DNA of 64,000 nucleotides from Gammaproteobacteria bacterium (GCA_028870845.1 JAGWOR010000003.1:31339-95338); one strand, 5' to 3'; counted from the first letter of the stretch, positions 1-9,711 are shown. Numbers and translations: made by a program. Notes: generated from the letters alone by a model not told the origin.

Positions 1-499
1 CGGGAGTAGAGCTTCTGCCCAGCGCTGCGTTGCGGTGGGGGAACCGCCCAAAACGTTCAATGATGGCTTTATGCTTGCGCTCAAACTCCAGGTTGAATTC
101 CAGGCCCGGCTGGCTGAACAGCCGCACAGCGATTTCGTGGATGGCGGATGATTCGCTGTGCATGTAGGGCATATAGAGGAAAGCCCTGGGTTTCACCGCA
201 AGCTGCCGGTCGGCGCCAGTGCGCACCCCTTCCTGGGCCAGTACTAAAGACATGCCATCCCAAGCGAAGGCCTCCGCCCGATTGCGGAACAGATTGCGTG
301 AGAACTGGTCCAGCACGATGATTTCCGCCAGCCGCCCCTCCGGTGTGTCCCGCCAGTAAAACAGTTCACCGCGGACGGCCGCACGATGAACGCCGGAAAA
401 GCGTTCACGAATCAGCGCATCGAGCTTCTCATCCTTGGCAAAGTGCTGCTTGTCAGAAAGCTCATTGAACCAGAAATCCAGAATCTCCTTGGCTTGCAT
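1..499 (-). CDS. DUF924 family protein, 3' end cut by the window edge
   Basis: I translated this from the start codon at 499; it stays open for 166 codons to the left edge, so the C-terminus is missing. It begins MQAKEILDFWFNEL and holds motifs typical of DUF924: the early DFWF, then LDQFSRN, a YMPYMHSE segment and a GRFPHRN segment near the break. DUF924 proteins are small soluble all-helical, TPR-like proteins of about 180 to 200 residues with no settled biochemical role. It follows the DUF6159 gene on the same strand after about 56 bases, so co-transcription is possible. Family call is firm; function unknown. Confidence 0.85.
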   Translation of the reverse strand, partial: MQAKEILDFWFNELSDKQHFAKDEKLDALIRERFSGVHRAAVRGELFYWRDTPEGRLAEIIVLDQFSRNLFRNRAEAFAWDGMSLVLAQEGVRTGADRQLAVKPRAFLYMPYMHSESSAIHEIAVRLFSQPGLEFNLEFERKHKAIIERFGRFPHRNAALGRSSTP

Positions 500-555
500 G
501 CTGCGTCAGCTAACCCCGTGATCGTGATCCCGTTTCAGAGTTTTGGAACCGTGAT

Positions 556-1395
556 TCAGCGTTTTGTTTTTACGCGAAACGATTCGGCAATCAGTTGGTT
601 GTCAAAACCTTCCGGCGCCTTGCCGTCCGTGGCATAGCGATAGATCGCCACTTGATAGATGGTCTGCAGTGTGGATTGCACCAGCGCCAGGGCGATCAGA
701 TAAATGACCACCAGCGGTAGTATCACGACCAAGGCCACCGGGACGATGATTGCGCTCAACAGGACCGCAATGGCCACCGGTACGATGCCCAGCAACAAGA
801 AGACCAGGCCGAAACTCACGTTGCCGATGATCTGTTCACCCCAGGTGCGCTTGAACATGGCGACCGACTGTTGGTAAGCCTCGATCGGACCCTTGCCTTC
901 GGCCACCAGCACCGGCACCACCAGGAAAGAGGTGATCGACCATGCCATTCCCAGAAGGCCGACGACAATGCGTCCAATGAACCCGACGCGTTCCTCGATG
1001 AGCCGTAATATGAATCCAACGCTGCTGGTGAGCAGCGCCCAGCCGAAAATCTGCGGCAGCCTCTGCCAGGCAAAATGCAAGCCGTAGCCAAGACCGGGTT
1101 CCCCTCCTTCCATTTGCCTCAGCACACAGGCTATCAGTGCTGAATTGAAAAAAATCAGTACAAAGTAGTTCACAAAATAGAACAGAAACAGGCCGATATA
1201 GAAATTGGCATCATGCTGTTTCGCCGCATTCAGGTAGGTTTGCGCACCAGTGGCGAATATCGGTACGGCAAACGATGCAATCACCAGCGCCAGTACCAGC
1301 CCCGAGAGCAGCGGGTATACCACCAGTCTCTTGTCCTGCTTGAGCAGGCGCCATGATGCCCCCATGAGTTGCCAGGTTCTTGAAAATTTCCCCAT
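556..1395 (-). CDS. DUF6159-type integral membrane protein
   Basis: 279 residues. The cytoplasmic start (SWRLLKQDKRLVVYPLLSG) is typical of DUF6159 proteins, followed by about six hydrophobic segments (near 26-50, 70-100, 115-135, 143-165 and two in 195-250), and a short polar C-terminus rich in Lys/Arg. The family is widespread and uncharacterised; an inner-membrane location is inferred from the helices. It lies about 80 bases downstream of the S9 peptidase gene on the same strand. No catalytic motif is visible. Confidence 0.75.
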   Translation of the reverse strand: MGKFSRTWQLMGASWRLLKQDKRLVVYPLLSGLVLALVIASFAVPIFATGAQTYLNAAKQHDANFYIGLFLFYFVNYFVLIFFNSALIACVLRQMEGGEPGLGYGLHFAWQRLPQIFGWALLTSSVGFILRLIEERVGFIGRIVVGLLGMAWSITSFLVVPVLVAEGKGPIEAYQQSVAMFKRTWGEQIIGNVSFGLVFLLLGIVPVAIAVLLSAIIVPVALVVILPLVVIYLIALALVQSTLQTIYQVAIYRYATDGKAPEGFDNQLIAESFRVKTKR

Positions 1396-1476
1396 GGCCC
1401 GGTCTCCTATGATGACTTGGCTGCTTTAACTATAGGCCAGAAACAGGGCCGGGCAGCCTGGAGCGGAATGTAACCG

Positions 1477-3459
1477 CTATTTCAAATACTTAACCATCCA
1501 CCCCACCCAACGACGGTAAACATCAGTGGTCTGGACGATATCCTGCGGGAAATGGGTGGTTTCCGGATAGGCATAGAATTCCACCGGCACACCATTGTCG
1601 CGCAGACCGTGATACCACTCTTCGGCGTTCACGAACGGCACGTTGGCGTCGTCCACGTCGCTCATGAGCAGCGTCGGCGCCCTGACATTGCGCACATAGG
1701 TGATGGGCGACTGGGCGCGCCAGATTTTCCAGCCGGCATCGGTCCACGGCGAGGAGCCGAAGAAATACCGGTCGCCGGTCTGATAGTAGGCGATGGTGTA
1801 GTCCATCACCCAGTCCGTCAGGGGAGCGCCGGCCACCGCGGCTTTCCAAACGTTGTAATGACCGCTGAGCCAGGTGGTCATGTAGCCGCCGTAAGACCAG
1901 CCGGTGACGCCGATATTGTTCTTGTCCACAATGCCGAGCTTCTCGACCGCCGCGAGACCCGCCATCACATCCTTGCCGGGACCTTTGCCGGTATCGCGGT
2001 AAATCGCGTGCTGGTACTGGTCGCCTAAATTGATGCTGCCGCGGTAGTTGGGCTGGAACACCAGGAACCCGGCGGCCGCCAGCAGTTGTGTCAGCGGCGA
2101 AAAGCCCACTGTGGACGCGCCTTCCGGCCCGCCATGAATCACCAGCACCAGCGGATACTTGTGGCCTGGCTCGTAGCCGACCGGGTAAGTCAGCACCCCG
2201 TCCTCGTGAAATCCGTTGGGACCACGCCACTCGATGGATTCAGTACGGCCGAGACTCAGGCCATCCACAAACGCGTTCACGTCGGTGAGCCGCCGCGACT
2301 GGGCATGCACCGAATCCATGACGTACAACTCGCCGGGATGCGTGGCGGTGCTGCCGATGAACGCGAGGGAACCGGTTTTGGAAACGCTCAAGGCACCATC
2401 GGCATTCACGTCACCCAGATCCAGCAAGCTTGCGTTTCCGGATAGCGGCTGCCGCCACAGCACCGAGCGCGTGCCGAGTTCACCCTGCATGACCAGCGCC
2501 TTGCCGTCCGGCAGCCAGTGAAAGAAATTGAAGTTGCGCGCCAGTGCAGCGCTGGCATCGTAGATTTTGCCATTGAAGCTGACATACACGGCATTGCCGT
2601 TGTTCTCGTCGCCGTGGCGCGGACGCTGAAACGCAAAGTCCTCGCTGTCCGGCGCATACGCGCCGCTGACTGCACCTTGATCTGCCACCAGTACGGCGGG
2701 GGTGCCGCCGCTTACGCCCACCTCGGCGATTACCGAGTGGAATGACGGACCCCAATAGGGACTCGGAAATTTCGTGAATGCGATGCGCCGGCCGTCACGG
2801 CTCCAGGCCGGCGGCGTGGCTCCGCCCTGATCGGTATCCAGACTGAACGCGCCTTCGGTCAGTTGCTTGGCCTGGCCGCCCGCCGCCGGCACCACCCAAA
2901 GCTGCCACGGCGCCACGGCTTCTTTCAGAAGAAAATTGCCGTCGGTTACTTGGAAAACCTTGTCGTGCTGCTTGATGGCCTTCTCGCTGAGCGGCGGGTC
3001 CTGGGCGATAAACGCGATGTGCCTGCCGTCCGGGCTCCAGGAATAGGTGTCCACACCCTGCTTATCGTCGGTGATGCACTTGGCATCTCCGCCGTTCATG
3101 GGCATGACAAAGATTTGCGGTTTTTTGGTCTGCGGATCCTCGGCCAGGAATGCCAGCCGCGTACCGTCCGGTGACCATCTCACGGCGGATACCTCTTCCC
3201 GGTCCCAGGTGAGCGCGCGTCGCGTGCCGCTGGCGGTATCCACCAGATCGAGCTCCTGCTTGGGTTTGTCGGTTTCCCAGTCAGGGGTGGACACGATCAC
3301 GGCGATCTGCCTGCCGTCCGGGGAAATCTGCGGTTCGCTGAGACTCACCAGTTTCTGCACATCACTCAGTTGAAATGCCGGCGCCGGTGCCGAAACGGCT
3401 GCAATCGGCCACGCTGTCAACAGCGAAAACAGAAACAATGCACTGGCAAGTGATTTCAT
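1477..3459 (-). CDS. Secreted S9-family (prolyl oligopeptidase type) serine peptidase
   Basis: 660 residues. A signal peptide (about residues 1-24, ending AVSA) predicts export to the periplasm. Residues 30-400 form a beta-propeller of TolB/DPP-like blades marked by repeated WSPDG-type motifs (for example 95-99 and 141-145). The alpha/beta-hydrolase domain follows from about 410: oxyanion-region HGGPEG (442-447), nucleophile Ser522 in GWSYGGY, probable Asp604 in DDANVP and His636 in TTHFP. This is the layout of dipeptidyl-peptidase/acylaminoacyl-peptidase relatives that trim short peptides. It starts only 18 bases after the SH3 gene stops, so it may be the tail of the propionate transcript; exact specificity cannot be read. 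Confidence 0.9.
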   Translation of the reverse strand: MKSLASALFLFSLLTAWPIAAVSAPAPAFQLSDVQKLVSLSEPQISPDGRQIAVIVSTPDWETDKPKQELDLVDTASGTRRALTWDREEVSAVRWSPDGTRLAFLAEDPQTKKPQIFVMPMNGGDAKCITDDKQGVDTYSWSPDGRHIAFIAQDPPLSEKAIKQHDKVFQVTDGNFLLKEAVAPWQLWVVPAAGGQAKQLTEGAFSLDTDQGGATPPAWSRDGRRIAFTKFPSPYWGPSFHSVIAEVGVSGGTPAVLVADQGAVSGAYAPDSEDFAFQRPRHGDENNGNAVYVSFNGKIYDASAALARNFNFFHWLPDGKALVMQGELGTRSVLWRQPLSGNASLLDLGDVNADGALSVSKTGSLAFIGSTATHPGELYVMDSVHAQSRRLTDVNAFVDGLSLGRTESIEWRGPNGFHEDGVLTYPVGYEPGHKYPLVLVIHGGPEGASTVGFSPLTQLLAAAGFLVFQPNYRGSINLGDQYQHAIYRDTGKGPGKDVMAGLAAVEKLGIVDKNNIGVTGWSYGGYMTTWLSGHYNVWKAAVAGAPLTDWVMDYTIAYYQTGDRYFFGSSPWTDAGWKIWRAQSPITYVRNVRAPTLLMSDVDDANVPFVNAEEWYHGLRDNGVPVEFYAYPETTHFPQDIVQTTDVYRRWVGWMVKYLK

Positions 3460-3477
3460 GTACCGCCTCCAATTAAG

Positions 3478-3825
3478 TCAAACTGTTCGCGCGATGCCCA
3501 CGTTCAGACACGGCACCCAGCCGGTTCCCCCGGTGGATTTTCGTGCCCAGTAAAAACCGCTTTGCTTCAATACGATATCCAGGATTTCACCCGGCTGAAT
3601 CGTCAATTCAAGGGCATTGAAATCCCGGGTAATGCGCCATACTTCGCCGGCGCGTTGCATCCAGCCCCTGGGGGTCCAGCCCGAGCGCCCGTCTTCTGCC
3701 GTGCACCCTACCCAGCCGTCAATATCGGTTTGCTTTGCAAAGTCCGGATGCAGCGTATCACCGGCCTTCACCACGATAGGGTCGGAATACGGCCGCCGGT
3801 AAGGCTTCAGGACAACAGCATTCAT
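3478..3825 (-). CDS. Small protein with two SH3-like segments
   Basis: 115 residues, no signal peptide or membrane helix. Two SH3-like halves are visible: one around 14-58 (GDTLHPD, then DGWVGC and SGWTPRGW) and one around 68-110 (LELTIQPGEIL, then GFYWARK and GTGWVP). The G-W-V/T-P patterns are typical of variant bacterial SH3 domains, usually protein or ligand-binding modules. It lies between prpD (34 bases upstream) and the S9 peptidase gene (18 bases downstream). Its role is unknown; position suggests an accessory to the propionate genes, but that is inference. Confidence 0.75.
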   Translation of the reverse strand: MNAVVLKPYRRPYSDPIVVKAGDTLHPDFAKQTDIDGWVGCTAEDGRSGWTPRGWMQRAGEVWRITRDFNALELTIQPGEILDIVLKQSGFYWARKSTGGTGWVPCLNVGIARTV

Positions 3826-3859
3826 GCGTTAGCTTTGCCGGATAATTGCTGTCGGGTTC

Positions 3860-5308
3860 TCATACCACCCACAACTGCATGAAATCCGTGACCGGCGTAG
3901 CCGCCAGTTTTGCGTGATCCGCGCATAGCATATTGATGGCTGCACTCTGTCCGGCAGGTAAGCGACCGGCAACGGCTTTTTCAAATTTTTTCACCAGCAC
4001 CGGAATGCCTTCGGCGCGGCGTTTGCGGTGGCCGATGGGAAATTCCACCTGCACCCGCGGAGTCTTGCTGCCGTCCCTGAAAAACACCTGCACCGCGTTG
4101 CCGATATAGCGTTTTTCAGAATCATAGTAATCTTTGGTGAATTGCGGATTTTCGCGCACCTGCATACGTGCGCGCAGCGCATCGATGCGCGGGTCGGCGG
4201 CTGCTTTATCCTCGTAGTCCTCTGCCGTGAGGCGTCCGAAGATCAGCGGGATCGCGGTCATGTACTGGATGCAGTGGTCGCGGTCGGCCGGATTGTCGAG
4301 CGGGCCGGTTTTGTCAATGATGCGCACCCCCGGCTCCTGGGTTTCGATCACCACTTTCTCGACCTGTTCGAGCCTGTCCTTGACCCGGGCATGCAGCTGC
4401 ATGGCGCATTCCACCGCAGTCTGGGCGTGGAACTCGGCAGGGAAACTGATTTTGAACAGCACGTTTTCCATCACGTAGCTGCCGTAGGCTCGCTGGAACT
4501 TGAATGGCTGGCCCTTGAACAGCACGTCGTAAAATCCCCAGGTTTTGGCGGACAGCGCCGTGGGATAACCCATCTCGCCGGTCATTGCCATCAAGGCCAG
4601 CCGCACGGCACGGCTGGTGGCATCGCCGGCCGCCCAGCTCTTGCGCGAACCGGTGTTGGGCGCGTGCCGGTAAGTGCGCAGCGCGCCGCCGTCGATGAAC
4701 GCCTGGGACACGGCATTGATGATCTGCTCACGCGTGCCACCCAGCATGCGGGTGACGACCGCGGCGGTCGCAACGCGCACCAGCAGCACATGATCCAGTC
4801 CCACGCGGTTGAAGGAATTCTCCAGCGCCAGCACCCCCTGGATTTCATGCGCCTTGATCATGGCGGTGAGCACATCGCGCATCGACAGGGCTGCTTTGCC
4901 TCCGGCCAGGCTGCGTCGCGACAGGTAATCCGCGGTTGCCAGGATTCCTCCCAGATTGTCCGAGGGATGTCCCCACTCCGCCGCCAGCCAGGTGTCGTTG
5001 AAATCCAGCCAGCGGATCATGGCGCCGATGTTGAACGCCGCCTGCACCGGATCCAGTTCGTAGTTAGTTCCCGGCACGCGCGCGCCATGCTTGAAGGTCG
5101 CGCCCGGCACCACCGGGCCCAACAGCTTGGTGCAGGCCGGATAGTTGAGCGCCAGCATGCCACAGGCCAGGGTGTCCATGAGGCAATAATGCGCGGTCTC
5201 AAAGGCATCGCGGTTCGAGATGGGGTAATCCAGCACATAATCTGCGATGTCGGTGAGAACCTTCTCGGGTTCGGGGCGTTTGGCGGACTTCACATCATGG
5301 CTGGTCAT
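3860..5308 (-). CDS. prpD: 2-methylcitrate dehydratase PrpD (MmgE/PrpD family)
   Basis: 482 residues, the usual PrpD length. It dehydrates 2-methylcitrate to 2-methyl-cis-aconitate in the cytosolic methylcitrate cycle. The N-terminal helical domain carries family signatures around residues 98-120 ([10 protein letters not shown], then EWGHPSDN) and a middle segment [19 protein letters not shown]; the C-terminal lid domain includes QTAVECA. Its start lies inside the end of the GNAT gene (14-base overlap), consistent with translational coupling. No acnD/prpF pair is visible, so this is the PrpD-type, iron-independent version of the step. Identity is firm from family resemblance plus the adjacent prpC and prpB. 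Confidence 0.95.
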   Translation of the reverse strand: MTSHDVKSAKRPEPEKVLTDIADYVLDYPISNRDAFETAHYCLMDTLACGMLALNYPACTKLLGPVVPGATFKHGARVPGTNYELDPVQAAFNIGAMIRWLDFNDTWLAAEWGHPSDNLGGILATADYLSRRSLAGGKAALSMRDVLTAMIKAHEIQGVLALENSFNRVGLDHVLLVRVATAAVVTRMLGGTREQIINAVSQAFIDGGALRTYRHAPNTGSRKSWAAGDATSRAVRLALMAMTGEMGYPTALSAKTWGFYDVLFKGQPFKFQRAYGSYVMENVLFKISFPAEFHAQTAVECAMQLHARVKDRLEQVEKVVIETQEPGVRIIDKTGPLDNPADRDHCIQYMTAIPLIFGRLTAEDYEDKAAADPRIDALRARMQVRENPQFTKDYYDSEKRYIGNAVQVFFRDGSKTPRVQVEFPIGHRKRRAEGIPVLVKKFEKAVAGRLPAGQSAAINMLCADHAKLAATPVTDFMQLWVV

Positions 5309-5774
5309 GGCTGGTTTCCTCGGTTTCCATTGTCACTGCCTGTTTGTACATACATACGGCGTTCGCCGGGCACAGCAGCCTGAATTCCGAAGTGGCAGCA
5401 ATTTCCGGCGGCACCCGCCGACGCTCATATCGCTGGTAGCCGCGCGCCGTGAAAAATCCCTCTGCGGTAGTGGTCAGTAAATACAGGGTTTCCACCCCCA
5501 GGTCCCTGGCATAGCGTTCCAAGCGCCGGGTCAATTCCGCCCCCAGCCCCTGGCGGCGGGCTTCCGCATGCACTGCCAGGGAGCGCAGCAAGCCGTGTCT
5601 GCCGAATGATTCAAGGCCGACGATTCCGGCCAGCATGCCATCGGCGGTATGCGCGGCAAGAAACCGGGTGTGCAGCGGTTCCATCAGGTCATCGCCTGGC
5701 AGGCCGGATTCAGCCAACAGTTTGCGGATCGCAGCAATCTCCACCGCATCGGCTGCGCTGATGCGCATCAACAT
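5295..5774 (-). CDS. GNAT acetyltransferase, ArsN2-like
   Basis: 159 residues with a GNAT fold. The acetyl-CoA loop is visible as [12 protein letters not shown] (about 71-82), preceded by LRSLAVH and followed by [21 protein letters not shown]. The C-terminal stretch [14 protein letters not shown] closely follows ArsN2-type N-acetyltransferases, which are normally linked to arsenic resistance loci. No ars gene is seen here; the gene is wedged between prpC and prpD and overlaps prpD by 14 bases. Function may therefore be acetylation of a small metabolite or a protein; the substrate cannot be told. ATGs at codons 1 and 3 are both possible starts, and no strong ribosome site separates them. Confidence 0.85.
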   Translation of the reverse strand: MLMRISAADAVEIAAIRKLLAESGLPGDDLMEPLHTRFLAAHTADGMLAGIVGLESFGRHGLLRSLAVHAEARRQGLGAELTRRLERYARDLGVETLYLLTTTAEGFFTARGYQRYERRRVPPEIAATSEFRLLCPANAVCMYKQAVTMETEETSHDQP

Positions 5775-5837
5775 GCCGGGGCAATTCGCATCATGTTTTT
5801 GGATTTTTCCGGTTGTCAGCAGCGGGTTGGCCCGCGA

Positions 5838-6989
5838 TCACTCCCTTTTACCCAGGGGGATGAATTTGCGGTTTTCCGGTCCGGTGTAGTTGGCGCTCGG
5901 ACGGATGATCTTGCCGTCGGCGCGCTGCTCGATGACATGCGCGCTCCAGCCGGTGATGCGCGCGATCACGAACAACGGTGTGAACATGGCGGTGGGCACG
6001 CCCATCATGTGGTAGGAGACCGCCGAGAACCAGTCCAGGTTCGGGAACATGTTCTTTACATCATGCATGACTTTTTCCAGGCGCGCGGCCACGTTGTACA
6101 GCAGCATGTCACCAGCCTCCTTCGACAGGCTTTGCGCGATGGCTTTGATCACCTGGTTGCGCGGGTCGCTGATGGTGTAGACCGGGTGCCCGAACCCGAT
6201 AATGATCTCCTTGGCCTCGATCCGGCGCCGGATATCCGCTTCCGCTGCATCCGGTGTCGGGTAACGGCTCTGGATCTCGTAAGCCACCTCGTTGGCGCCG
6301 CCGTGCTTGGGCCCGCGCAGCGCGCCGATGGCACCGGTGATGCACGAATACATGTCGGAACCAGTGCCGGCAATGACGCGCGCCGTGAAGGTGGAGGCAT
6401 TGAACTCATGTTCCGCGTACAGAATCAATGAGGTGTGCATGGCACGCACCCAGGCATCCGATGGCTCGCGGCCGTGCAGCATGTGCAGGAAATGTCCGCC
6501 AACGGAGTCATCATGGGTTTCCACTTCGATCCTGCGGCCGTTGTGGCTCCAGTGATACCAGTAGCAAAGCATGGAGCCCAATGAAGCCAGCAGGCGGTCG
6601 GCGATGTCACGTGCGCCAGCCGCGTTGTGGTTGGGCTGTTCCGGCAGCATGCAGCCAAGCGCCGACACGCCGCTGCGCATCACGTCCATGGGATGGGCCG
6701 AGGCCGGCAGCTGTTCCAGTATCAGGCGCACGCCCTCCGGCAGACCGCGCAGTTCCTTGAGCTTGGACTTATAGGCGCGCAATTCCGCGCGGTTCGGCAG
6801 CTTGCCGTGGATCAGCAGGTAGGCAACTTCCTCGAAGTCACATTTCGCGGCGATGTCGAGAATGTCGTAACCGCGGTAGTGCAGGTCGTTGCCGCTGCGG
6901 CCCACGGTGGACAGCGCAGTGTTGCCGGCTGCTACCCCGGACAGGGCCACGGATTTTTTCGGCTTGAAACCCGGATTGCTTTCATTCAT
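5838..6989 (-). CDS. prpC: 2-methylcitrate synthase PrpC
   Basis: 383 residues. It condenses propionyl-CoA with oxaloacetate to give 2-methylcitrate and CoA. Citrate-synthase features are complete: AEHEFNAST (192-200), GPKHGGAN (227-233, catalytic His229), GFGHPVY (265-271, catalytic His268), Asp319 in NLDWFSA and the RITGWSAH signature (344-351). The short N-terminus without an NADH-binding domain and the 383-residue length fit PrpC rather than GltA. An AGGAG ribosome site sits 8 bases before the ATG at 6989. It lies 78 bases after prpB and 63 bases before the GNAT gene in the same direction. Confidence 0.95.
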   Translation of the reverse strand: MNESNPGFKPKKSVALSGVAAGNTALSTVGRSGNDLHYRGYDILDIAAKCDFEEVAYLLIHGKLPNRAELRAYKSKLKELRGLPEGVRLILEQLPASAHPMDVMRSGVSALGCMLPEQPNHNAAGARDIADRLLASLGSMLCYWYHWSHNGRRIEVETHDDSVGGHFLHMLHGREPSDAWVRAMHTSLILYAEHEFNASTFTARVIAGTGSDMYSCITGAIGALRGPKHGGANEVAYEIQSRYPTPDAAEADIRRRIEAKEIIIGFGHPVYTISDPRNQVIKAIAQSLSKEAGDMLLYNVAARLEKVMHDVKNMFPNLDWFSAVSYHMMGVPTAMFTPLFVIARITGWSAHVIEQRADGKIIRPSANYTGPENRKFIPLGKRE

Positions 6990-7067
6990 GTTCGGACTCC
7001 TGATGCAGGATGAGCGATGTGACCCTCATCTGTGCCGCCTGGCAGGCTTGGAAAAGTTGCTGCACGG

Positions 7068-7946
7068 CTAATGTTTGAACAGCTCATCGAGCTTGTTTTC
7101 GTAACTCAGATAATCCAGCACCTCATATAATTCGCTTCGGCTTTGCATCTGGCCCAGCAGCGACTGCTGCGTGCCCTGTTGCCGCAGCACCGTGTAAATG
7201 TTTTCCGCCGCCTTGCTCATGGCGCGGAACGCGGACAGGGGATACAGCGCCATGCGTACGCCGGCATCCGCCAGTTCCGTGGTGGTAAACAGCGGCGTCT
7301 TGCCGAATTCGGTGATGTTGGCAAGCACCGGCACTTTAACCGCATGGGCAAATTGCCGGTATTCATCCAATGTAGTCAGGGCTTCGGCGAATATCATGTC
7401 GGCACCCGCAGATACATAGCGTAATGCGCGATCCAAAGCCGCCTGTTGGCCCTCGACTGCGTGCGCGTCGGTGCGCGCCATGATCACGAACTTGTCGTCA
7501 CTGCGTCCGTCGACGGCGGACTTGATGCGATCGCACATCTCATCCGCGCTTACCAGCTCTTTGCCGGGACGGTGACCGCAGCGCTTGGCCGACACCTGGT
7601 CTTCAATGTGCAGGCCCGCAGCACCGGCGCGCAGCATCTCCTTGACGGTGCGCTGGATGTTGAAGGCGCTGCCCCAGCCGGTATCTGCGTCCACCAACAA
7701 TGGCAGCGGACAGGCACCGGTGATGCGACGGATGTCTTCGCACACCTCATTGAGGCTGGTAATGCCAAGGTCCGGCAGGCCGAAGGAAGCGTTGGCGACG
7801 CCGGCTCCGGACAGGTACAGCGCCCGGAAGCCGGCACGTTTCGCCAGCAACGCGCTGTAGGCATTGATGGTGCCGACAACCTGCAACGGACGCTCGTGTT
7901 CGAGCGCTGACCAGAATCTGGCGCCGGCGGAACTGGGCACTGCCAT
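7068..7946 (-). CDS. prpB: 2-methylisocitrate lyase PrpB
   Basis: 292 residues, standard PrpB length. It splits 2-methylisocitrate into pyruvate and succinate, the last step of the methylcitrate cycle. Visible ICL/PEP-mutase superfamily motifs are VDADTGWG (85-92, metal-binding Asp), HIEDQ (113-117), the catalytic loop KRCGHRPGK (121-129, Cys123) and MARTDAHA (156-163). It is placed between acuI (82-base gap) and prpC (78-base gap) on the same strand. The downstream GNAT and SH3 insertions are discussed under findings. Confidence 0.95.
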   Translation of the reverse strand: MAVPSSAGARFWSALEHERPLQVVGTINAYSALLAKRAGFRALYLSGAGVANASFGLPDLGITSLNEVCEDIRRITGACPLPLLVDADTGWGSAFNIQRTVKEMLRAGAAGLHIEDQVSAKRCGHRPGKELVSADEMCDRIKSAVDGRSDDKFVIMARTDAHAVEGQQAALDRALRYVSAGADMIFAEALTTLDEYRQFAHAVKVPVLANITEFGKTPLFTTTELADAGVRMALYPLSAFRAMSKAAENIYTVLRQQGTQQSLLGQMQSRSELYEVLDYLSYENKLDELFKH

Positions 7947-8028
7947 GGACGTCCCGGAATTGTGCTTGATGGTGACCGGCTATTTTAACGGTTTGCCGGG
8001 AGTGCTGCTAACCAGACTGCGGCGGCGA

Positions 8029-9021
8029 TCAGGCGATCTTCACCACGATCCGGCCAAGCTGGCGGCCCTGCAGCAATTTGGGGAATGCGGCAGGCAGCCC
8101 ATCAAGCGGTATGACGGTGGCAGCGATTGACTTCAGCTTGGCGGGCTTGAGGTCGGTGGCCAGCCGCTTCCATATCTTGAGCCGCAAGCGGCGTGGTGTG
8201 GCTACGGAATTGATGCCCAGCAGGTTGATGCCGCGCAGTATGAACGGCATGACCGTGGTATGCAGTTCATGTCCGCCGGTCAGGCCGATGCTGGCGATGC
8301 TGCCCCACCAGCCGGTAGTGCGCGTGAGCCAGGCAAGCATTGCACCACCCACGTTGTCCACTGCGCCCTGCCATTGGGCGCGTTCCAGCGGCTTGCTGCC
8401 GTAGTCGATCTCGCTGCGCAGCAGTATCGAGCCTGCTCCCAGGCTTTTGAGGTACCCCTGGGCCTCGGGTTTGCCGGTAATGGCAACCACTTCATAACCG
8501 CGCTGCGCTAGCATGTTGACGGCCAGACCGCCGACACCGCCGCCGGCGCCGGTGACCACCACCGGACCGCCCGCAGGATGCAGCCCATTGTGTTCCAGAC
8601 GGTGGATGGCAAGTGCCGCGGTAAAACCTGCGGTACCCAGCATCATGCAGGAAAGTGTGGTCATGCCTTTTGGCAACGGGATCACCCACTGGCCCTTGAG
8701 GCGTGCATATTCGGCGTAACCGCCATCGTGTTCTTCGCTGAGACCACAGCCGGTCACCAGCACCCGCTGGCCTTTGCGGAAACGGCGGTCGCCCGATGAC
8801 ACCACCGTTCCGGCCACATCAATTCCGCCCACCAGCGGAAACCGCTTCAGGATCCTGCCCTTGCCGGTGGCCGCAAGCGCGTCCTTGTAGTTGATGTCCG
8901 AATATTCGGCCTTGATAACCACGTCACCGTCCGACAGGTCATGCAAGCCGATCTGCTCGAAGCGGGCAACCACCTGGCTGCCCTCCTGGTGTATTCGGTA
9001 TGCGGTGAAATTGGCTTGCAA
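8029..9021 (-). CDS. acuI: Acryloyl-CoA reductase AcuI (YhdH/YhfP family MDR)
   Basis: 330 residues, a medium-chain dehydrogenase/reductase of the YhdH/AcuI group that reduces acryloyl-CoA to propionyl-CoA with NADPH. Diagnostic features are SDINYKDALAATGKG (about 41-55), GGIDVAGTV, and a Rossmann segment VVVTGAGGGVGGLAVNML near 152-169; no structural-zinc cysteine cluster is seen. It directly precedes prpB, so its product would feed the methylcitrate cycle. YhdH-type enzymes also reduce other small enones, so the substrate is supported by family and context, not shown. The start codon lies only 45 bases after the stop of the outer-membrane protein gene. Confidence 0.85.
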   Translation of the reverse strand: MQANFTAYRIHQEGSQVVARFEQIGLHDLSDGDVVIKAEYSDINYKDALAATGKGRILKRFPLVGGIDVAGTVVSSGDRRFRKGQRVLVTGCGLSEEHDGGYAEYARLKGQWVIPLPKGMTTLSCMMLGTAGFTAALAIHRLEHNGLHPAGGPVVVTGAGGGVGGLAVNMLAQRGYEVVAITGKPEAQGYLKSLGAGSILLRSEIDYGSKPLERAQWQGAVDNVGGAMLAWLTRTTGWWGSIASIGLTGGHELHTTVMPFILRGINLLGINSVATPRRLRLKIWKRLATDLKPAKLKSIAATVIPLDGLPAAFPKLLQGRQLGRIVVKIA

Positions 9022-9066
9022 GGTGCTCAGGCTCGTGCAGTACTACAGTCCAATGTCGGACCGGGC

Positions 9067-9711
9067 TTAGAAGATTTCCTGAAAATACCAGCGCGCTGTC
9101 AGCATCAGCAGGCTGGAGCTGGACTGGTTGCTGCGTGCATAGTTCAGCTGCATGGCGAACTGGTCGGTGAAATTGTAAACGGTGCCTATCGAACCCACAG
9201 TTTCCGAATTATTTTGGTCATGACTGAGGAGCCCCACATCATCTTGGGCAAGATAGGCGTTGAGTTCCCAGTTGTCCGTCGCCATGGCGCGCACCCCGAT
9301 ACTTACGTCATAACCGGTCTTGGTATTGCTGCTGGAGACCGTGAATCCGGGAAACAGGTTGGTGCTGGGTCCCTGCTTCCAATGGTCGTCGGCATAGGCC
9401 ACCCGCCCGACCAAATCCATGGAATCAGTCAGGGGCATGTGGGCGCCAAGCGATATGGTGTAATCCGTAGTGAAAAAACCACCAGTCAAGTAACCTCCGT
9501 CATAACTGTTGTGGTAATAGTCGAAACCAAAAAACCAGTTGGGATAAAACTCGTAGTTACCGCCGAAAATATAGCCCTTGCCACCGCTGTAGCTGCTGAC
9601 GCTGCCCTTTGCGTATCCCGCATACATCAAGTTATACGACGGACCATCCGCGATCGCGGCCATTGGCAACAAAGCCGCGATGATGACCACAGCAATGCAA
9701 GTTCTTTTCAT
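9067..9711 (-). CDS. Small outer-membrane beta-barrel protein
   Basis: 214 residues from the ATG at 9711, chosen over an upstream ATG at 9786 because a signal peptide begins at once (MKRTCIAVVIIAALLPMAAIA) and a GGAG site lies about 9 bases upstream. The mature part is made of alternating aromatic/polar strands with turn-like Gly/Asn/Ser stretches and ends in Phe, the usual C-terminal Omp signature; the length suggests eight to ten strands. No close family is recognised. It may be a porin-like channel or an assembly/adhesion barrel. It is co-directional with acuI and close enough to share its transcript. Confidence 0.75.
   Translation of the reverse strand: MKRTCIAVVIIAALLPMAAIADGPSYNLMYAGYAKGSVSSYSGGKGYIFGGNYEFYPNWFFGFDYYHNSYDGGYLTGGFFTTDYTISLGAHMPLTDSMDLVGRVAYADDHWKQGPSTNLFPGFTVSSSNTKTGYDVSIGVRAMATDNWELNAYLAQDDVGLLSHDQNNSETVGSIGTVYNFTDQFAMQLNYARSNQSSSSLLMLTARWYFQEIF

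Noticed and set aside
386..637. 83-codon plus-strand frame near the left edge
   Set aside because: Overlaps the DUF924 start and DUF6159 end, both with recognisable family motifs; no independent support.
4028..5383. 451-codon open frame on the plus strand across prpD
   Set aside because: It is antisense to a gene with complete family signatures; composition (many His/Gly/Arg) is that of a GC-rich shadow, and it shows no domain.
7953..8001. TCCCGG/CCGGGA arms between acuI and prpB considered as an attenuator
   Set aside because: Only six bases per arm, far apart and without a T-run; likely chance in GC-rich DNA.
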